The notes below the pieces were generated by a model. That model ran no database searches, was not told where the DNA came from, and saw only the letters and a list, made by a program, of their open reading frames with translations. Of a stretch of 64,000 bases of DNA, positions 10,029 through 21,037 are shown piece after piece. Each line of letters starts with the position of its first letter. The first letter of the stretch is position 1. Both the position numbers and the translations under genes were made by a program. This stretch comes from Prinia subflava (taxonomy: Eukaryota; Chordata; Aves; Passeriformes; Cisticolidae), in NCBI RefSeq assembly GCF_021018805.1, contig NW_026960611.1, positions 2,232,001 to 2,296,000 on the forward strand, read 5' to 3'.

Positions 10029-11646
10029 CTAGCACCGGTTACTACTCTCCTCCTGTGCATACATAGTAGAGGTTCCTTCAAGGGGGTCTGACAGAGCATC
10101 CTCATTTCTGTAATACCTGACAGCCTGGTCATGGGAGGCTGAGGCTACCTTCATTCTAGTGGAACCCCCTCGGTTAGTGTTTCTCTCTTTGAGCTCACGC
10201 ACCCATGCTGCTAGGGCAGAAGTGGGTTTCCCATCCCACCTTCCCATGTCTTCCCCATGGTCACGCAGGAAGGACCACAGGTCAGCTCGTGGGATGTACC
10301 CTCTCTCTCTAGCTGAAGGACGTTGGGTTCTGACTCTGGGGCCTGTGACTCGCACCGGTGCCACATGGGAACTGTTCCTCCTCATCTCCTCCCTCACCTC
10401 CCTTATCTCCTCTTGGAGTTCTTTAACCACGGCAGAGACCTGAGTCTGCATTGGGCCACTGATCATACTGTCAAAATTTCTAAGCTTGCTGGCTACAGAA
10501 CCTACAGTCACTCGGCTGGTATCAGCATTAATCATTGACATGAATTTTTTATATTCAGATGGCCCTTTAGTTGCTAGATTCCACAACATTTGCCCTGTGC
10601 ACCTGACGTTGTCAGGTTCATTGTTATGCTGTCCCTCCCTCCCAAAAACTACCTCCAGTATTGCCACTTCTCTCAGCTGTTGGATCCCTTCCTCAACAGT
10701 CTTCCAGCGCATGCTAAGGTGGTGCTCCTGCATTCTGTCTCTGTGGACAAACCTCTCCCTTACACTCATTAAAAGCCGGTCCCAAAGGTGAAGGGGTCCT
10801 TGCTCCCTTACAAATACCTGATTCACACCTGAGTCTTGGGTCAAGGGTCCTATATTCCTTGCCTCACCCCCATCCAGTTGCACACCTCTACCCATAAGGT
10901 CCCAGACCCTAAGTAACCAGGCTGTATAAGGCTCACGTCCCCGTCGTGCAACATCTTTTTGCAGAGTACGGAGATTTTCATATGACAGGGACTCAGTGAT
11001 GATCTTAACTTCTGGCTCCCCTGTGGGTTGTGAGGGCCTTCCTTTTTTATCCTTATCACTTGGGTGCTCTGATTTCACCTTATATTTCTTTCTTTCCACA
11101 GGGGCAACTGCTGCTGGCTGTGACTGCCCCTGTGGTTCTGCTGGAACCTGGACAGTTGTAATGTCTGTGGGTTCCACTGCTGCACCTTCAGACTCTTCCT
11201 CTTCAGGGCAGGGGGAGGGTTTGCCACCAGCTGGGGAAAGGTGCTCCTTCAGCACCTGGCTTATCTCTTTCACTAGAACTCCCACCCAATCTGGGTGGTT
11301 CATTTCTGAGGTGGGCTTTATGTCAGGGTCAGGTGGTGGGGAAGCATCCTTAGTCTGTGGGGCAGTGTCAGGCTCCATGGCAGCACCCTCAGTCTCTAGG
11401 GCAGTATCCTTATTCTCTGGGGTAGGTATCAGGGTGGTTATCCAGGCCAATCTCCCCTTATCTCGGAATATTAAATAGGATAGGCCCGTGAGCAATACTA
11501 GCCATTGTATGATATCATTAACATTCAGAGAAGATTTAAACCCTTCAAAAACTGGTGGAATAGACCCAAACAGCTGAGTAAAGGGTTGGGAAAAAATTTC
11601 CCCTGGTGTCATTTCCTCACAATAGGTACCATTGTTAAAGTAACCC
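10029..11646 (-). CDS. gag: ERVL gag, long open frame
   Basis: About 535 residues of uninterrupted gag. The open frame formally starts at 11723, but its first 25-26 codons lie in an inserted LTR, so the native part begins near 11646. Order: a hydrophobic segment (about residues 70-95 of the frame, IIQWLVLLTGLSYLIF), an acidic proline-rich linker, a lysine-rich patch, a long helical region, and a coiled-coil-like segment (VVKELQEEIREVREEM). I see no CCHC zinc knuckle, which fits several ERVL gag proteins. It ends at TAG, with protease following in the same frame. Identification rests on position and on similarity of layout to bird ERVL. Confidence 0.8.
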
Positions 11647-12001
11647 TGTTGCCCGATCCGAAGAAAACACAAACAACCGAAGTCATTTATGCGGTGCTTT
11701 ATTGAGGGCCCTGGGAGCCCCATCTTACAGAAATTTTACAGGGTTTTTATATGTTTCTTTACATGATTTCTTCATCGTTACAAAATCTTACTTAATTCTA
11801 ACGCCTGGTACTATTATCTTCTTGACATTTAGGTTCCTGCCAAATTCTAACACCTGGTACTGTTATCTTCTTGACATTTAGGTTCCTGCCAAAAGGTACA
11901 TTCCTTAGATAAGTGATTATTTCTTAGCTACACTGCTTACATTACAAATTTCACTATGATAGTTTATCTGTAGGTTATATGCGGCCTACCAAGCCTTAGC
12001 A
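11647..12001 (-). mobile_element. Putative solo LTR inserted in ERVL gag
   Basis: On the minus strand there is TATATAAAAACC near 11745 and AATAAA near 11699, and the right edge reads GGATCGGGCAACA. It separates two gag-like pieces (12298-12056 and 11646-10029). It contains a roughly 51-bp tandem duplication (11799-11900, unit with CTGGTACT and TTCTTGACATTTAGG). No TSD was found, so the left boundary is secure and the right boundary approximate. Confidence 0.55.
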
Positions 12002-12055
12002 TGACTACGACTAATGTTAACTATAAGGTTCTCTACTAGCTAAATACGGTTTATT

Positions 12056-12298
12056 TTAAATCAAATGGCAACAACCCCACAAACAAACACTTAGAGTATG
12101 ATAGCCATGTATCCATGTGCCTGCCTTCCAGAGGAAGTTAAAAATCCATGAATTCCTCACCTTATTAACCCATAGTGCAAACTGGATAACAGCCACAGTA
12201 GCCTTAGTTATAGGGCCCATGTTTAAATAAGGGCCTGCAAATGGGAGAAACACAGCCACAACCACATGCCACCCAAACCAAGGTAAGCTAGACCACAT
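12056..12298 (-). pseudogene. Hydrophobic ORF, probable N-terminal gag piece of ERVL
   Basis: An 80-residue frame with two hydrophobic stretches (HVVVAVFLPFAGPYL and ATVAVIQFALWV), directly downstream of the ERVL 5' LTR and upstream of the inserted LTR. Position suggests the amino end of gag. The membrane-like character matches the hydrophobic segment found just after the insertion. No sequence motif identifies it firmly. Confidence 0.4.
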
Positions 12299-12335
12299 GA
12301 TGCTATTTAGGGAGGTTTCTATACCCAGTGCACAA

Positions 12336-13124
12336 GGTCTTGGTTTGAAAGACAGATATCTGCTAGGAAGGGGCAGGACCTCCCTAGAGATGGAGAATTC
12401 AAATCCCCTCCCTCCAAATTATTCCGATTAAAAAAAAATTTAAAGGAGCATTCAGGCAGAGGTATGGGGGTAGGAATAACAGTTCTTTACTAGTATATAT
12501 GACAAAACGACAAACAAACAACAACTACAGCATCAATAATAAACAGAACCAAGAACCTTGAGGGCTTTCTTTTACAAAAGCCCAGAGCAGTTTGATCTCG
12601 GTGCCCCCAGGGCTCCGAGAGGCCGAACTGGAAGGAAGGAAAGTCCCGGGCTGGTGGATGAGATGAGGAGCTCTGCACTGGCAGCTGGAGCGGCAGGGGT
12701 GTCCCGGCAGGGCTGGGCAGTGCAGAGCTACAGAGCAGCAGGGGAACCTCAAAGCTCCGAAGAAGCAGCGGTGGTGGGGGGAGGCTGGAGAAAGCGAGCT
12801 CAGGATTCCCGGGTACACAGCAGATGACGATAGGATTCCCAGGACGAGGCAGAGGCAGAGGGCAGCCTGACCGTCCTCCTCGGCGCTGAGAGCAAGAGTG
12901 CCTCCCCCTTCCCCAGATCTGTCTTTTTGCCTTTCCCAAAGCTCATCATCTCTCCCCTCTGAGGGACACTCCCAGGGACTCAGAAACAATAGGTGTAGCC
13001 TCGTGCTGCCATATCCCTCAAGTACCCCTTTTTGTTCTGACTAAGTAGTCATTAAGGCTTCTTGGAAACTTATGGGAAAAAATTCTGTGAGAAGAAAAAA
13101 AAAAAACAAATCTAACCCCCAACA
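12336..13124 (-). mobile_element. ERVL 5' LTR
   Basis: Right-hand LTR, about 99 percent identical by eye to 5907-6693. The final base pair of the CA end facing the interior is changed (CC in place of CA on the minus strand). The adjacent primer site is not of a type I can name. Confidence 0.9.
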
Positions 13125-13129
13125 TTAAG

Positions 13130-14920
13130 AGATGGCTAACTTGCCTGCAAACAGTTGCAGTAACAGCTACCCTGATAAAAAGAAGTCCAAAAGTTGATCT
13201 TGCAAAAGAAAAATTGCTAAGCCAGAAGACTTAACAGTAGTTGACTGACTCTAAAATAATGAACACAAGTGACTTAGAATTAATCACCCTATGCAGTTTC
13301 TCCCTAGAGAAACCCTAGCCAATCTAGGACATGGTTCAAAGTAAGGAGAAATTTTGTAACTGCAGACGAAGAGAAAGCAGAAGTGCTTTATGCTTTGTTT
13401 TGCTGCTGTCTTTAGTGAGAAGACAGCTTGTCTTCAAGACAGTGGTCATACTGAGTCAGTAGTGTTAAAGAACAGAATAGTCCTCCTGTTATCAAAAACA
13501 AAGTAGTCAGAGAAGTAGAATTTGCTTGAATGCCCACTCACATGAAATCCATCCCAAAGAGATAAGAGAGCTGACAGATAAGTTTGCAAAGCCACTCTCC
13601 AACATCTACCAACAGTCCTAACTCACTAGTGAAGTTCTAGATGACTGAGACCTAGCCGATATAATTCACATTCATAAAAAGTAGAGAAGAGGCTAGTAAT
13701 TATATGCCAGTTAGCCTGACCAAAGTACCAAGTAAGATAATAAAGCAGTTTATACTGAGAGCTATTGTGCAGCACTGATGAGATAGAGTATCAGACCCAG
13801 CCAGCATGAGTTTAAGAGAAGTAAGTTGTGTTTGACCCCACTAGCTTCCTTCTCTGACCAGGTGACCCACCTGGTAAATACAAGAAAAGTTGTTTGTGTT
13901 GTCTATTTAGACTTCAGCAAAGTCTTTGACACTGTTTCCCACAGCTTATACAAGAACACTCTTTGCTAAGTTAAGAACTGGCTAGATACCAGAGCCCAGA
14001 GAGTAGTAATGAATAGTGCTGCATCCAACAGGCAACCAGCCACCAGTGGTGTCCCTCAAAAGTCTGTGCTGAAGCCAATTCTATTTATTATATTTATTAA
14101 TAACACAGATGAAATTATTGAGTCCTTCATTAGTAAATTTACAGACGACACTAAGCTGAGAGCACGTGTCCATCTGTTAGAGAGTAAGAAGACTCTGTAG
14201 AGAAACCTAAAATGATTAGATAGATAATCAAAATCCAATAAGATAACGTTTAATAAGTCCAAATCCCAGGTGTTGCATTTTAGCTGCAATAACCCCCTGC
14301 AACATTACAAGCTGAAGGTAGTGTAGCTGGACAGTACCCAAGCAGAAAGAGACCTGAAAGTGCTAGTTGATAACCAACTAAATATGAGCCAGCAGTATCC
14401 TGGGCTGTATCGAGAATAGTGTGGCCAGCGGGAGCAGAAAGGTCATCCTTTCCTTGTGCACAGCATTGGTGAGGCCACGCCTTGAGTATTGTGTCCAGTT
14501 CTGAGCCCCTCAGTTTAAGAAAGACATTAAGATGCTTGAGCATGTCAAAAGAAAGCAACAAAGCTAGTGAGAAGCTTAGAACACTAGCCCTATAAATACT
14601 AGCTGGAGGAGCTGAAGTTGTTTAGCCTAGAGAAAAAGAGATTCAGAAGTAACCTTATCACTCTACAACTCCCTGAAAGGTAGTTATAGTAAGGTGAGAG
14701 TTAGTCTGATTCTTCAAGCAGAAACTGATAGAACAAGAAGACACAGTCTTAAGCCGTGCCAAAATTTTTTCTGCGTAGAGAAGTAGTAAAGTCACCATCC
14801 CTAGATGTGTGTAAGAAGGGACTAGATGTGACACTTAGTGCCATAGTTTAGAGTTAGACTTGATCCTAGAAGTCCCTTCCAGCCTAATGATTCTATAATT
14901 CTGTAAATCTGAAACTTGAA
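13130..14920 (+). mobile_element. CR1 LINE fragment, G-to-A hypermutated, inside family-A provirus
   Basis: 5'-truncated avian CR1. ORF2 traces run from about 13350 (pattern EEKAEVL) through the RT palm near 13900 (VYLDFSKVFDTVSHS) and the turn at 14040 (TSGVPQ followed by K where CR1 has G) to KFTDDTKL near 14140. The 3' UTR follows, with the hallmark TTTAGCCTAGAGAAAAAG and an end near 14915 in ATTCTATAATTCTGTAA. Tryptophan TGG codons are repeatedly TAG and GG is converted to AG or AA on the plus strand, while C positions are largely conserved. The 5' edge is uncertain. The flanking retroviral DNA shows the same bias. Confidence 0.88.
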
Positions 14921-15315
14921 AGAAAACACTAGAAAGTCTCAAAAACGAAAGTCTGAATATCCCCCCTGGATACCAGTGCCCATAATTAAAGTCCCAGAGA
15001 TTGAAGATTAATTAAGTAACCCCAAATGTGAAAGTCCCTTCCAGGTGTTGCTCACCACACAGACTGCAGTGCGAACTCCAGAGAGAAGTCACACCCACGA
15101 TACCGCAGTTACAAGACCAGTACCACCCCCTGATGCCGGACTAGACCCAACAGGACCACCTTCCACCTCTTCTACGTAGACAGCAATTGAGAGACCAGGA
15201 GACCTAAAATTAACTGTCAAGGAAAGACCGAAGCAGTATCTACTAAGAGAACGCCCAGTAAGAGACTGTAAATTGATGCGGGCTTCAGCCCGATCAAAGA
15301 AATAGAGGAGGGATT
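14921..15315 (+). other. 3' interior of family-A provirus with polypurine tract
   Basis: Sequence between the CR1 tail and the LTR. It is GG-poor with no readable gene. It ends in AAAGAAATAGAGGAGGGATT, a purine-rich tract directly abutting the LTR, as expected for the plus-strand primer. Confidence 0.6.
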
Positions 15316-16112
15316 TGTTACGAACAAGTTTCCCGGTAAAAAAAAAAAACAACAAAAAAAACCCAACAACTGACCCCCTCCTGCCTAGAGTAACCCCCCC
15401 ACACCCCAGCCAGTCTGAGTAGGGAGGGGAGATGCCCTGAAGGAAAGTTGCCTGGCAACTTTTCCCTACCTAATTGAAATGTGAAAAGAAGCTGTCCACA
15501 CCTAGATAGCCCTATTGTCCTTTGTAACTACCTCATTCAGCAGGAGTAACCTCGGCTATGACTAGGACCAATGCATATGCATGTGTATATGCAAATAAAA
15601 TCACCTCGGTGGATCCTGGGAGGGTTTTTTTTCGGGAAACTGACCCCAAGACAAGAAGCTAGAGGCGTCACAGGAGAATTAGATAGTGCCCTGGCCAAGG
15701 AAGGAGTGGACGCACCCCCTGGCCTGGTTTGAAGATTCACCATGACCTATGAGGAGTTTGGATGGAATGGGAACCAGCCAGCCGAAGTGACTTAGGCAGA
15801 GAACGGGGAACTCTCGAAGGTTTCCCTGAGGGTAAAGAGCTGACTCTGCACCCCTGCAGCAGACTGCTCATCCGCCCTGCCTCCCGATGGTTGACCAGAG
15901 AGAACTCCTAGCCGTTCCTATGGGAACAAGGACTCGGCATCTACTGCTTGCAGTGGAATGATGAACTGGGAGAGCACCTGCTCCTTCGGATGGCTGCAGC
16001 AGCATGGAAAACTCCGATTGGACTCTGCAATCCTGCTGATGACTTTAATAATGAGCTGATCACTTTAATAAAGAGCTGAATATTAATAAAGGCATACGCC
16101 CTGTTCTTTTCA
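15316..16112 (+). mobile_element. Family-A LTR with polypurine tract on the left and leader remnant on the right
   Basis: It starts TGTTACGAACAAG and ends TTCTTTTCA, and is very similar to 1972-2747, sharing its early stop in the small internal frame. The left flank is a polypurine tract, so it is the 3' LTR of the plus-strand provirus. The right flank ATTGGGGGCAGCC resembles a decayed primer site and leader, so it may also have been the 5' LTR of a tandem partner. No TSD with the 1972 LTR was found. Confidence 0.85.
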
Positions 16113-16341
16113 ATTGGGGGCAGCCTTTGGCGCATCCACACTCACTGAGAATTTGTTCATAACACCCCCAGAGACTTTCCCCTTGTCCTTGGGTTTCTCA
16201 GAAATCAGTGCTTTGCTCTCACACCTTCCAGCAAGAAGAGCCCTGGCATAGCGGGTTTATTCTCCTTAAAATGATGCTCTCACTTTAATCTTTAACTTTT
16301 ACATTCAACAACCTCCAGCATCTAAGGAGTAGCATCATAGT
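16113..16341. other. Leader remnant and unassigned sequence
   Basis: The first 40 bp align loosely with the leader after 2747. TTGTTCATAACA at 16153-16164 is the exact reverse complement of the family-A LTR start. The rest is unassigned. Confidence 0.4.
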
Positions 16342-17469
16342 TGTTGGAGGTTAGGATTTTTCCTTGGTTTTTTTTGTTGGTTTTTTTTTTTTTTTTCCCC
16401 CAGGGAATTTTTCTCCCATTTGTTGCCTAAGAGATGATAACGACGATACTTAAGAGACAAAAGCTGTGGCTAGGAGGGGGGGAGGGGTGCATTTTGCTAC
16501 CGTCTCCTAGCTGGGGTGATTTCTCCTGGGAATGGCAGAGATATCACGAGAATTGGCTGGGAGTGAGGCGCTGGGTTTAGCCTTGCTCACACTCTCGGGA
16601 TCGGGAGGGGGAGATAGTTGGGGTTTTGCTGCCGGACTACTGCTGCCCCGGGGGATTCGCTGCCGCTGTGGAGTTTTTGTCTTGCACTGCTTTTCCTTAC
16701 CGTGAGTGATCTTCTACTCGCAAGACCAGCTGTTGAACTGGGACCTTTTCAACACCCACCCTCACTGGGAAGGGGACTCCGAATCCCTCTACCCCCTCCG
16801 GAGGGAGCATCTCCAGGCTGCTTGCAGCAGTCCATCTGCCACTGCCCAGCCCCATTGTTTTCTGCTGCTGCTTCGGGCTTTTTGCTGCACTTTAATGCAA
16901 CACCCTGTGTCCGCCTGGACATCCCTTGGCTCCTGCCATAGCTTCGGAGTTTTTGCTACACTTTGTTAGTCACCCCTGGTGTGCTCACCTCTGCTGTTCG
17001 AACCTGCTGCTCCAAAGTTCCTGCTACCTTCCATTTCACCAACCCGAGGGGTGCCGGGACCGGCTGTCTCCCCCCCTCCATGACTTTGTAAAGGAAGCCC
17101 CTTTCTCTCCCGCTGCTGAACTGCTATTACCATATGTAGAAAGGGTGCTGAACTCGCGCCACAGCACCCCCTGCAGCCACAGGGGAATCATCGCACTTGC
17201 CCTTCCTGGCAGGGAGCCAACAGCCCCCCTGCTGGCTGTGGCCATACACAAAAGGGGAACGTGCTTGACAGCTGAGAGAAGGCTATTGTTGGGTCTCTCT
17301 GTTTCTGTTTGTATATATTAGCAAAGAACTGTTTTCCTTTTCCCATATCTTTGCCTGAAGGCACCATAATTTCAAAGTTATAATATAATTTGTGGTAAGA
17401 GTTTCATATTCTCCATCCCAGGGAAGTTCCCACCTTCCATGGCAGGCACCTGTCCTTTCAACCAGGACA
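16342..17469 (+). mobile_element. ERVL-type solo LTR (family D)
   Basis: It starts TGTTGGAGGTTAGG with a long T run and ends TTTCAACCAGGACA, the same ends as the ERVL LTRs at 5907 and 12336. Flanks ATAGT and ATAGC (16337-16341 and 17470-17474) look like a 5-bp TSD with one change. A longer relative is at 58378-60566. Open frames inside (16618-17321) are not conserved and are not called. Confidence 0.8.
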
Positions 17470-18005
17470 ATAGCCTAGATGCTCCAAATTATTTTCCAGC
17501 ACTAAATCCATGGATGCTCATCTTGCGGCCTCTGCCATAGTCCACCCATGCAGATGAGGGAAAATTCAAGCCTTTTTGACCTTCAGTTTTCCTCCTTGGG
17601 CATTGAAATCAATACTTCTTGGCATATCTAGCAGGGATGCTGCTCGGATTAACTATTTAACAGACCAAATCGCGCTTGCCTGCCTCTGTGAGAGCAGTTG
17701 CTGTGTGACTGAGTCCAATATTTGCCTTTCCAATGAATACAGGGGTCTTTGGGTGGGGATGGCTGAGATTTTGCCATGACTTGGGTGGGAGCATCCACTG
17801 GACCCTGCCAGGATTCATCCCTTGGGTGGCAAAGGGCTAAGGTTATTGCAAAGATGCAGCAGATGCCTCCCTGCAGCCATGCACCACAAAACTTTCAGGA
17901 TCACAGTGCTGTCTCTGCAAAGGTAGATTTGGTTTCTATGAATAAGGGAATAATAGCATAGCACACATGGCTAGAGGATGGCCCGTACCCAGTTGTCACC
18001 AAAAA
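17470..18005. other. Unassigned; possible leader of a minus-strand provirus
   Basis: No coding frame is supported. Just left of the next LTR, the minus strand reads TGGTGACAACTGGG, which could be a primer site, so this stretch may be a retroviral leader. Confidence 0.35.
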
Positions 18006-18318
18006 CTGGGAAATAAACTTTCTAACCACTTTGTTAGGTAAAAAAATTGGCATTACTTTATTCAACATTGAGGTACGTGAGGATCCCTCCACAAAACATG
18101 CATCAGCTATCAAAACTTTTGCCTATTATTGATTTTAGCAAACAAAGTAATTATCGTTCATTGGCATACAAGTTACTTAGTTCTCTCCATTAATTAGTAA
18201 TCTATCTTCTGTTGGTTATTGATTTCTCACTTCTCATCCTAATTAGTCCACTTTTTCAGTCTTTTTCTTATCTTTTTCCCCGGATAGGCCATCTCTGGCT
18301 TATGTAATGTCTTTGTAT
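18006..18318 (-). mobile_element. Probable LTR (family W), minus
   Basis: About 310 bp with TTTATT (AATAAA on the minus strand) near 18057 and a possible primer site on its left. It abuts the next LTR on the right. Weak evidence; a single copy. Confidence 0.4.
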
Positions 18319-18939
18319 GTTGGAACCCTAGAGGCTGAGAATTTCAGGCTTTCTGAGCTGAGGGATGCTGACCCTCAGGCAAGCACTGCATTTTACTTGA
18401 GGCCTTGGAACAGGCTTCTGAGATTGTGTGATAGTATGGGGGTTGGGGGTGTGTAGTTTGCATGGTGTTGTGTGATCTGACAGAGTGAAAAACTTGGATT
18501 TGGGGTTTTGGTATATAGTAATGTGTGTGAGCCAAGATGGAGGATTCAGGGCGTTGTCTGGGTTCTTCTTCTTCTTCTTCCTTCTTCATGGGTTTGGGTG
18601 GTTTTCTGTGGTCGAATGAAGAGGGTTTGCATTGCGAGCCTTGGATGGTCATTATTGGGTCAAAAGTATAAATAATATAGGTGTCACCTTGTTATTGAGT
18701 AATTATCTCTTAAATAGCCTTGAGAGAGTTAAAGTCACCATTTAACCTTGTTTCTCTAACTTGCTAGTTGGAACTCATGCCTCATGAGACTAAATAGATA
18801 AGATATAATAAACAACCAAGACCGAACTTGACTCTACGTATCCCATGTCTTTCATCCTGACCTCAGCCGAGATAAAGAAACCTGAACTGTAACATTTGTT
18901 GTTTATAAATTCTGCATTACTGGTGTTCAGTTCTCAACA
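18319..18939 (+). mobile_element. LTR family E, first copy
   Basis: It starts TGTTGGAACCC and ends TTCTCAACA, an inverted TGTTG/CAACA pair. It contains ATAATAAACA near 18806. The body, including GGTCATTATTGGGTCAAAAG and TATAAATAATAT, is repeated in direct orientation at 18978-19405. Confidence 0.7.
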
Positions 18940-18977
18940 AAAAAATTCTCTCCCAGGCTTTGTTAACTTCCTTCTCT

Positions 18978-19405
18978 GTTGGAATTCTGGAAATTGAGAA
19001 TTTTGGGTTTTAGTTCATAGTAATATATGTGAAGAAATATGGAGGATTTTGGGGTGTTGTCTTAGTCCTTCTTCTCCCTTCTTCTTCCCTCTTCTTGGTT
19101 TTGAGTGGTTTTTTTCTAATTGGGTGAAAAGGGTCCACATTGCAGGCCTTGGGTGGTCATTATTGGGTCAAAAGTATAAATAATATGAGTGTAATCTCGT
19201 TATTGGGTGATTATCGCTTAAATAACCTTGGAAAGAGATAAAGGCACTGCATTTTACCTTCATTTTCTAACTTGCTAGTTAGAACTCATGGCTTGTGAGA
19301 CTGTAATATAGATAAGAAATAATAAACACCAAGTCTGAACACAAAACTATGACTCCTATGTATTAACTCCAACCTTAGCAGAAAAAGAAGCCAGAACCAT
19401 CATAC
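18978..19405 (+). mobile_element. LTR family E, second copy, truncated
   Basis: Direct repeat of 18319-18939 after a gap of about 38 bp, starting TGTTGGAATTC. The end is lost near the next element. Two nearly adjacent copies suggest an LTR pair with its interior removed, or independent insertions. Confidence 0.65.
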
Positions 19406-19429
19406 TTCACCAGTTCTGAGATCCAAGCC

Positions 19430-19717
19430 TGTGACGTATGAATGCGAGACTCACAAGCTGAGAGCAAAAGTTTCTGTTTACTGCAGAGTTAAGACAGGAC
19501 TTATACTCTTAGTGTGAGAATCTCTGTTCAGTTCTTCACATGCAACCCAGTTGTAGGCCTGTAATAAATCCCTCGACCTGACAGTCTGTTATTTTTCTCA
19601 ACATTTGCAGGCTTCAGGGAAACAGGATGCCTTTCCCGTTTTCAGGTTGTGTGTAATCTGCTTTCTCCTATTCTTCCCAGGGCTTTTCTGCAGTGTCAGG
19701 CCTGTTGTTTCCTTGCA
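19430..19717 (-). mobile_element. 3' LTR of ERVK G
   Basis: About 288 bp between TGTGACGTATG and CCTTGCA. The tract next to it on the minus strand, AAAAAGAAAAGGAGA, is the polypurine tract and overlaps the end of env, as in betaretroviruses. Confidence 0.65.
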
Positions 19718-20356
19718 TCTCCTTTTCTTTTTGTTGGGGCCATAGATAAGGCTAAGGTAACCATGACTTGTTTTTGCATGCCTTTAACAGCTCTGATTAT
19801 GTTAAAAAGGACAAGACAGACAATTAAAAAGGATATCATTGCTAGACAACCCAGTCCAATGAAAATCCAAACTTGTAAATTTATTCCAGAAAAGCAGTTT
19901 TTCAGATTTAGCCAAAAAAGATAATTTTTCAGATCTGTCAAAACCTTCTGTTCCTCCAGAGTTTGTAAAGTTTTGAGTTGATCCTTTAATTGAGTGTGAC
20001 ATGACTGTATATTCTGTTGTAAGGTTTTATCAAAGGCCCCTTGGAGATAGTTTTTAACTGTCTCCGAATTCTGTTCTGTGTCATTCCACGGAAGATCAGT
20101 GACACATAAGGAATTATGGATATGTTCCCAATCAGGGTGTAGGTTTTTGGGCCTCAGCTCTCTTGCCTACCCATAAAAGAGCACTTTCCAAGACTTCTAG
20201 TCTAGCCATTATTTCTTTATCAGTGTTTTCTTGTGTTTGTAATTCTTTTGTGATATTAGTTAAGGGCTGTCCCACGGTATGGGCAGTTTCAATGTAATGA
20301 CTTAACGCAGCAACAGCCACACAGGCTGTGGTTAATATTATGGTAGAATCAATAGC
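19696..20356 (-). pseudogene. env: env transmembrane subunit, ERVK G
   Basis: Remnant of the membrane-anchoring fusion subunit. Frames show an alanine-rich start after the cleavage region, a helical segment rich in Q and E (20320-20132), and the membrane anchor with a basic tail (19941-19696; VWIFIGLGCLAMISFLIVCL). Frames change between pieces, so at least one indel is present. The 5' side is cut from SU by an inserted LTR at 20357-21023. The protein could not be made from this copy. Confidence 0.75.
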
Positions 20357-21023
20357 CGTCCTGGTTTAGGCCAAATTTGTGAGAAAACTTCCAAAGGGGT
20401 CCCTTTAGAAAGCAGATTCAAGTGGCTCCTCCCCCAACTGGCTCAGGAAAAGATTTCCTTCTAGAAAAGTGGAAAAAACCTGTTTCTTTTAATGAGCAAA
20501 GTATTCACAAACATGAAAAAATTGAATAATATTAAACAATAAAACCTCTCGCTGTTCTGAACAGATGGCAAATTCAGAAAGTCCTTGTCATGGGGTGTAG
20601 CTCGGCTCACTCAGTCTCTTATCAGTCCCTCCTGCGCTGGAAAATGCTGTGTCCCAGGCCCTGGTGGGCCACAGATGTGAGCTCCGGGTGTTTTTCTGGG
20701 TTTTCAGTCCAGAGCAGGGGTGATCAGTTCCAAGAAAAAGAAAAGCCACAGTCCAGGGAACTTCTCTGCCTCAGCTAGCCAAGAAAAACTAACTAAAAAG
20801 CAAAGGAGAGTTGTCTCCCACTGTACATGCTGCAGACAACACAGTCTGTGAGAAGGAAAGCTGAAGCTCTTATCTCTATGTTTTTGAATACAGCCAACAT
20901 TCCACCACTTCTCCTTCTCGCCCCTTCACGCTCAGATCTAGTTTTAAAGGTGCAGAACTTAATATCCAGCATAAACCGAACAGACTATTGAGGATACAAG
21001 CATCATAAAGTCACCCTAGGACA
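20357..21023. mobile_element. ERVL-type solo LTR (family Y) in env, TSD ATAGC
   Basis: Both ends have the TGTCCT.../...GGACA pattern (left end CGTCCTGG, right end CCCTAGGACA). The 5-bp TSD ATAGC is present at 20352-20356 and 21024-21028. It splits the SU and TM parts of the env above. Orientation is not certain. Confidence 0.8.
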
Positions 21024-21037
21024 ATAGCAAAGATTAC

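Larger units (their letters stand above)
5907..13124 (-). mobile_element. Complete ERVL provirus, minus strand, TSD TTAAG
   Basis: Two LTRs of about 788 bp in direct repeat flank a 5.6-kb interior with gag, protease, RT, RNase H and integrase and no env or dUTPase. The 5-bp TSD TTAAG (5902-5906 and 13125-13129) is intact. LTR termini TGTTGGGGG...CCAAGACA, the lack of env and the protein patterns fit bird class III (ERVL). It inserted into the family-A provirus interior. The two LTRs differ at roughly seven substitutions plus short length changes in A and T runs, so the insertion is fairly recent. Confidence 0.92.

Noticed and set aside
11647..11723. Start of the ERVL gag ORF
   Set aside because: This part is inside an inserted LTR, so the methionine and the first 25-26 residues are not native gag.
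13130..14920. Host LINE-like gene or independent CR1 insertion after provirus decay
   Set aside because: The CR1 shares the one-strand G-to-A pattern with the flanking provirus, so a later independent insertion is unlikely; I keep it as a part of the edited provirus.
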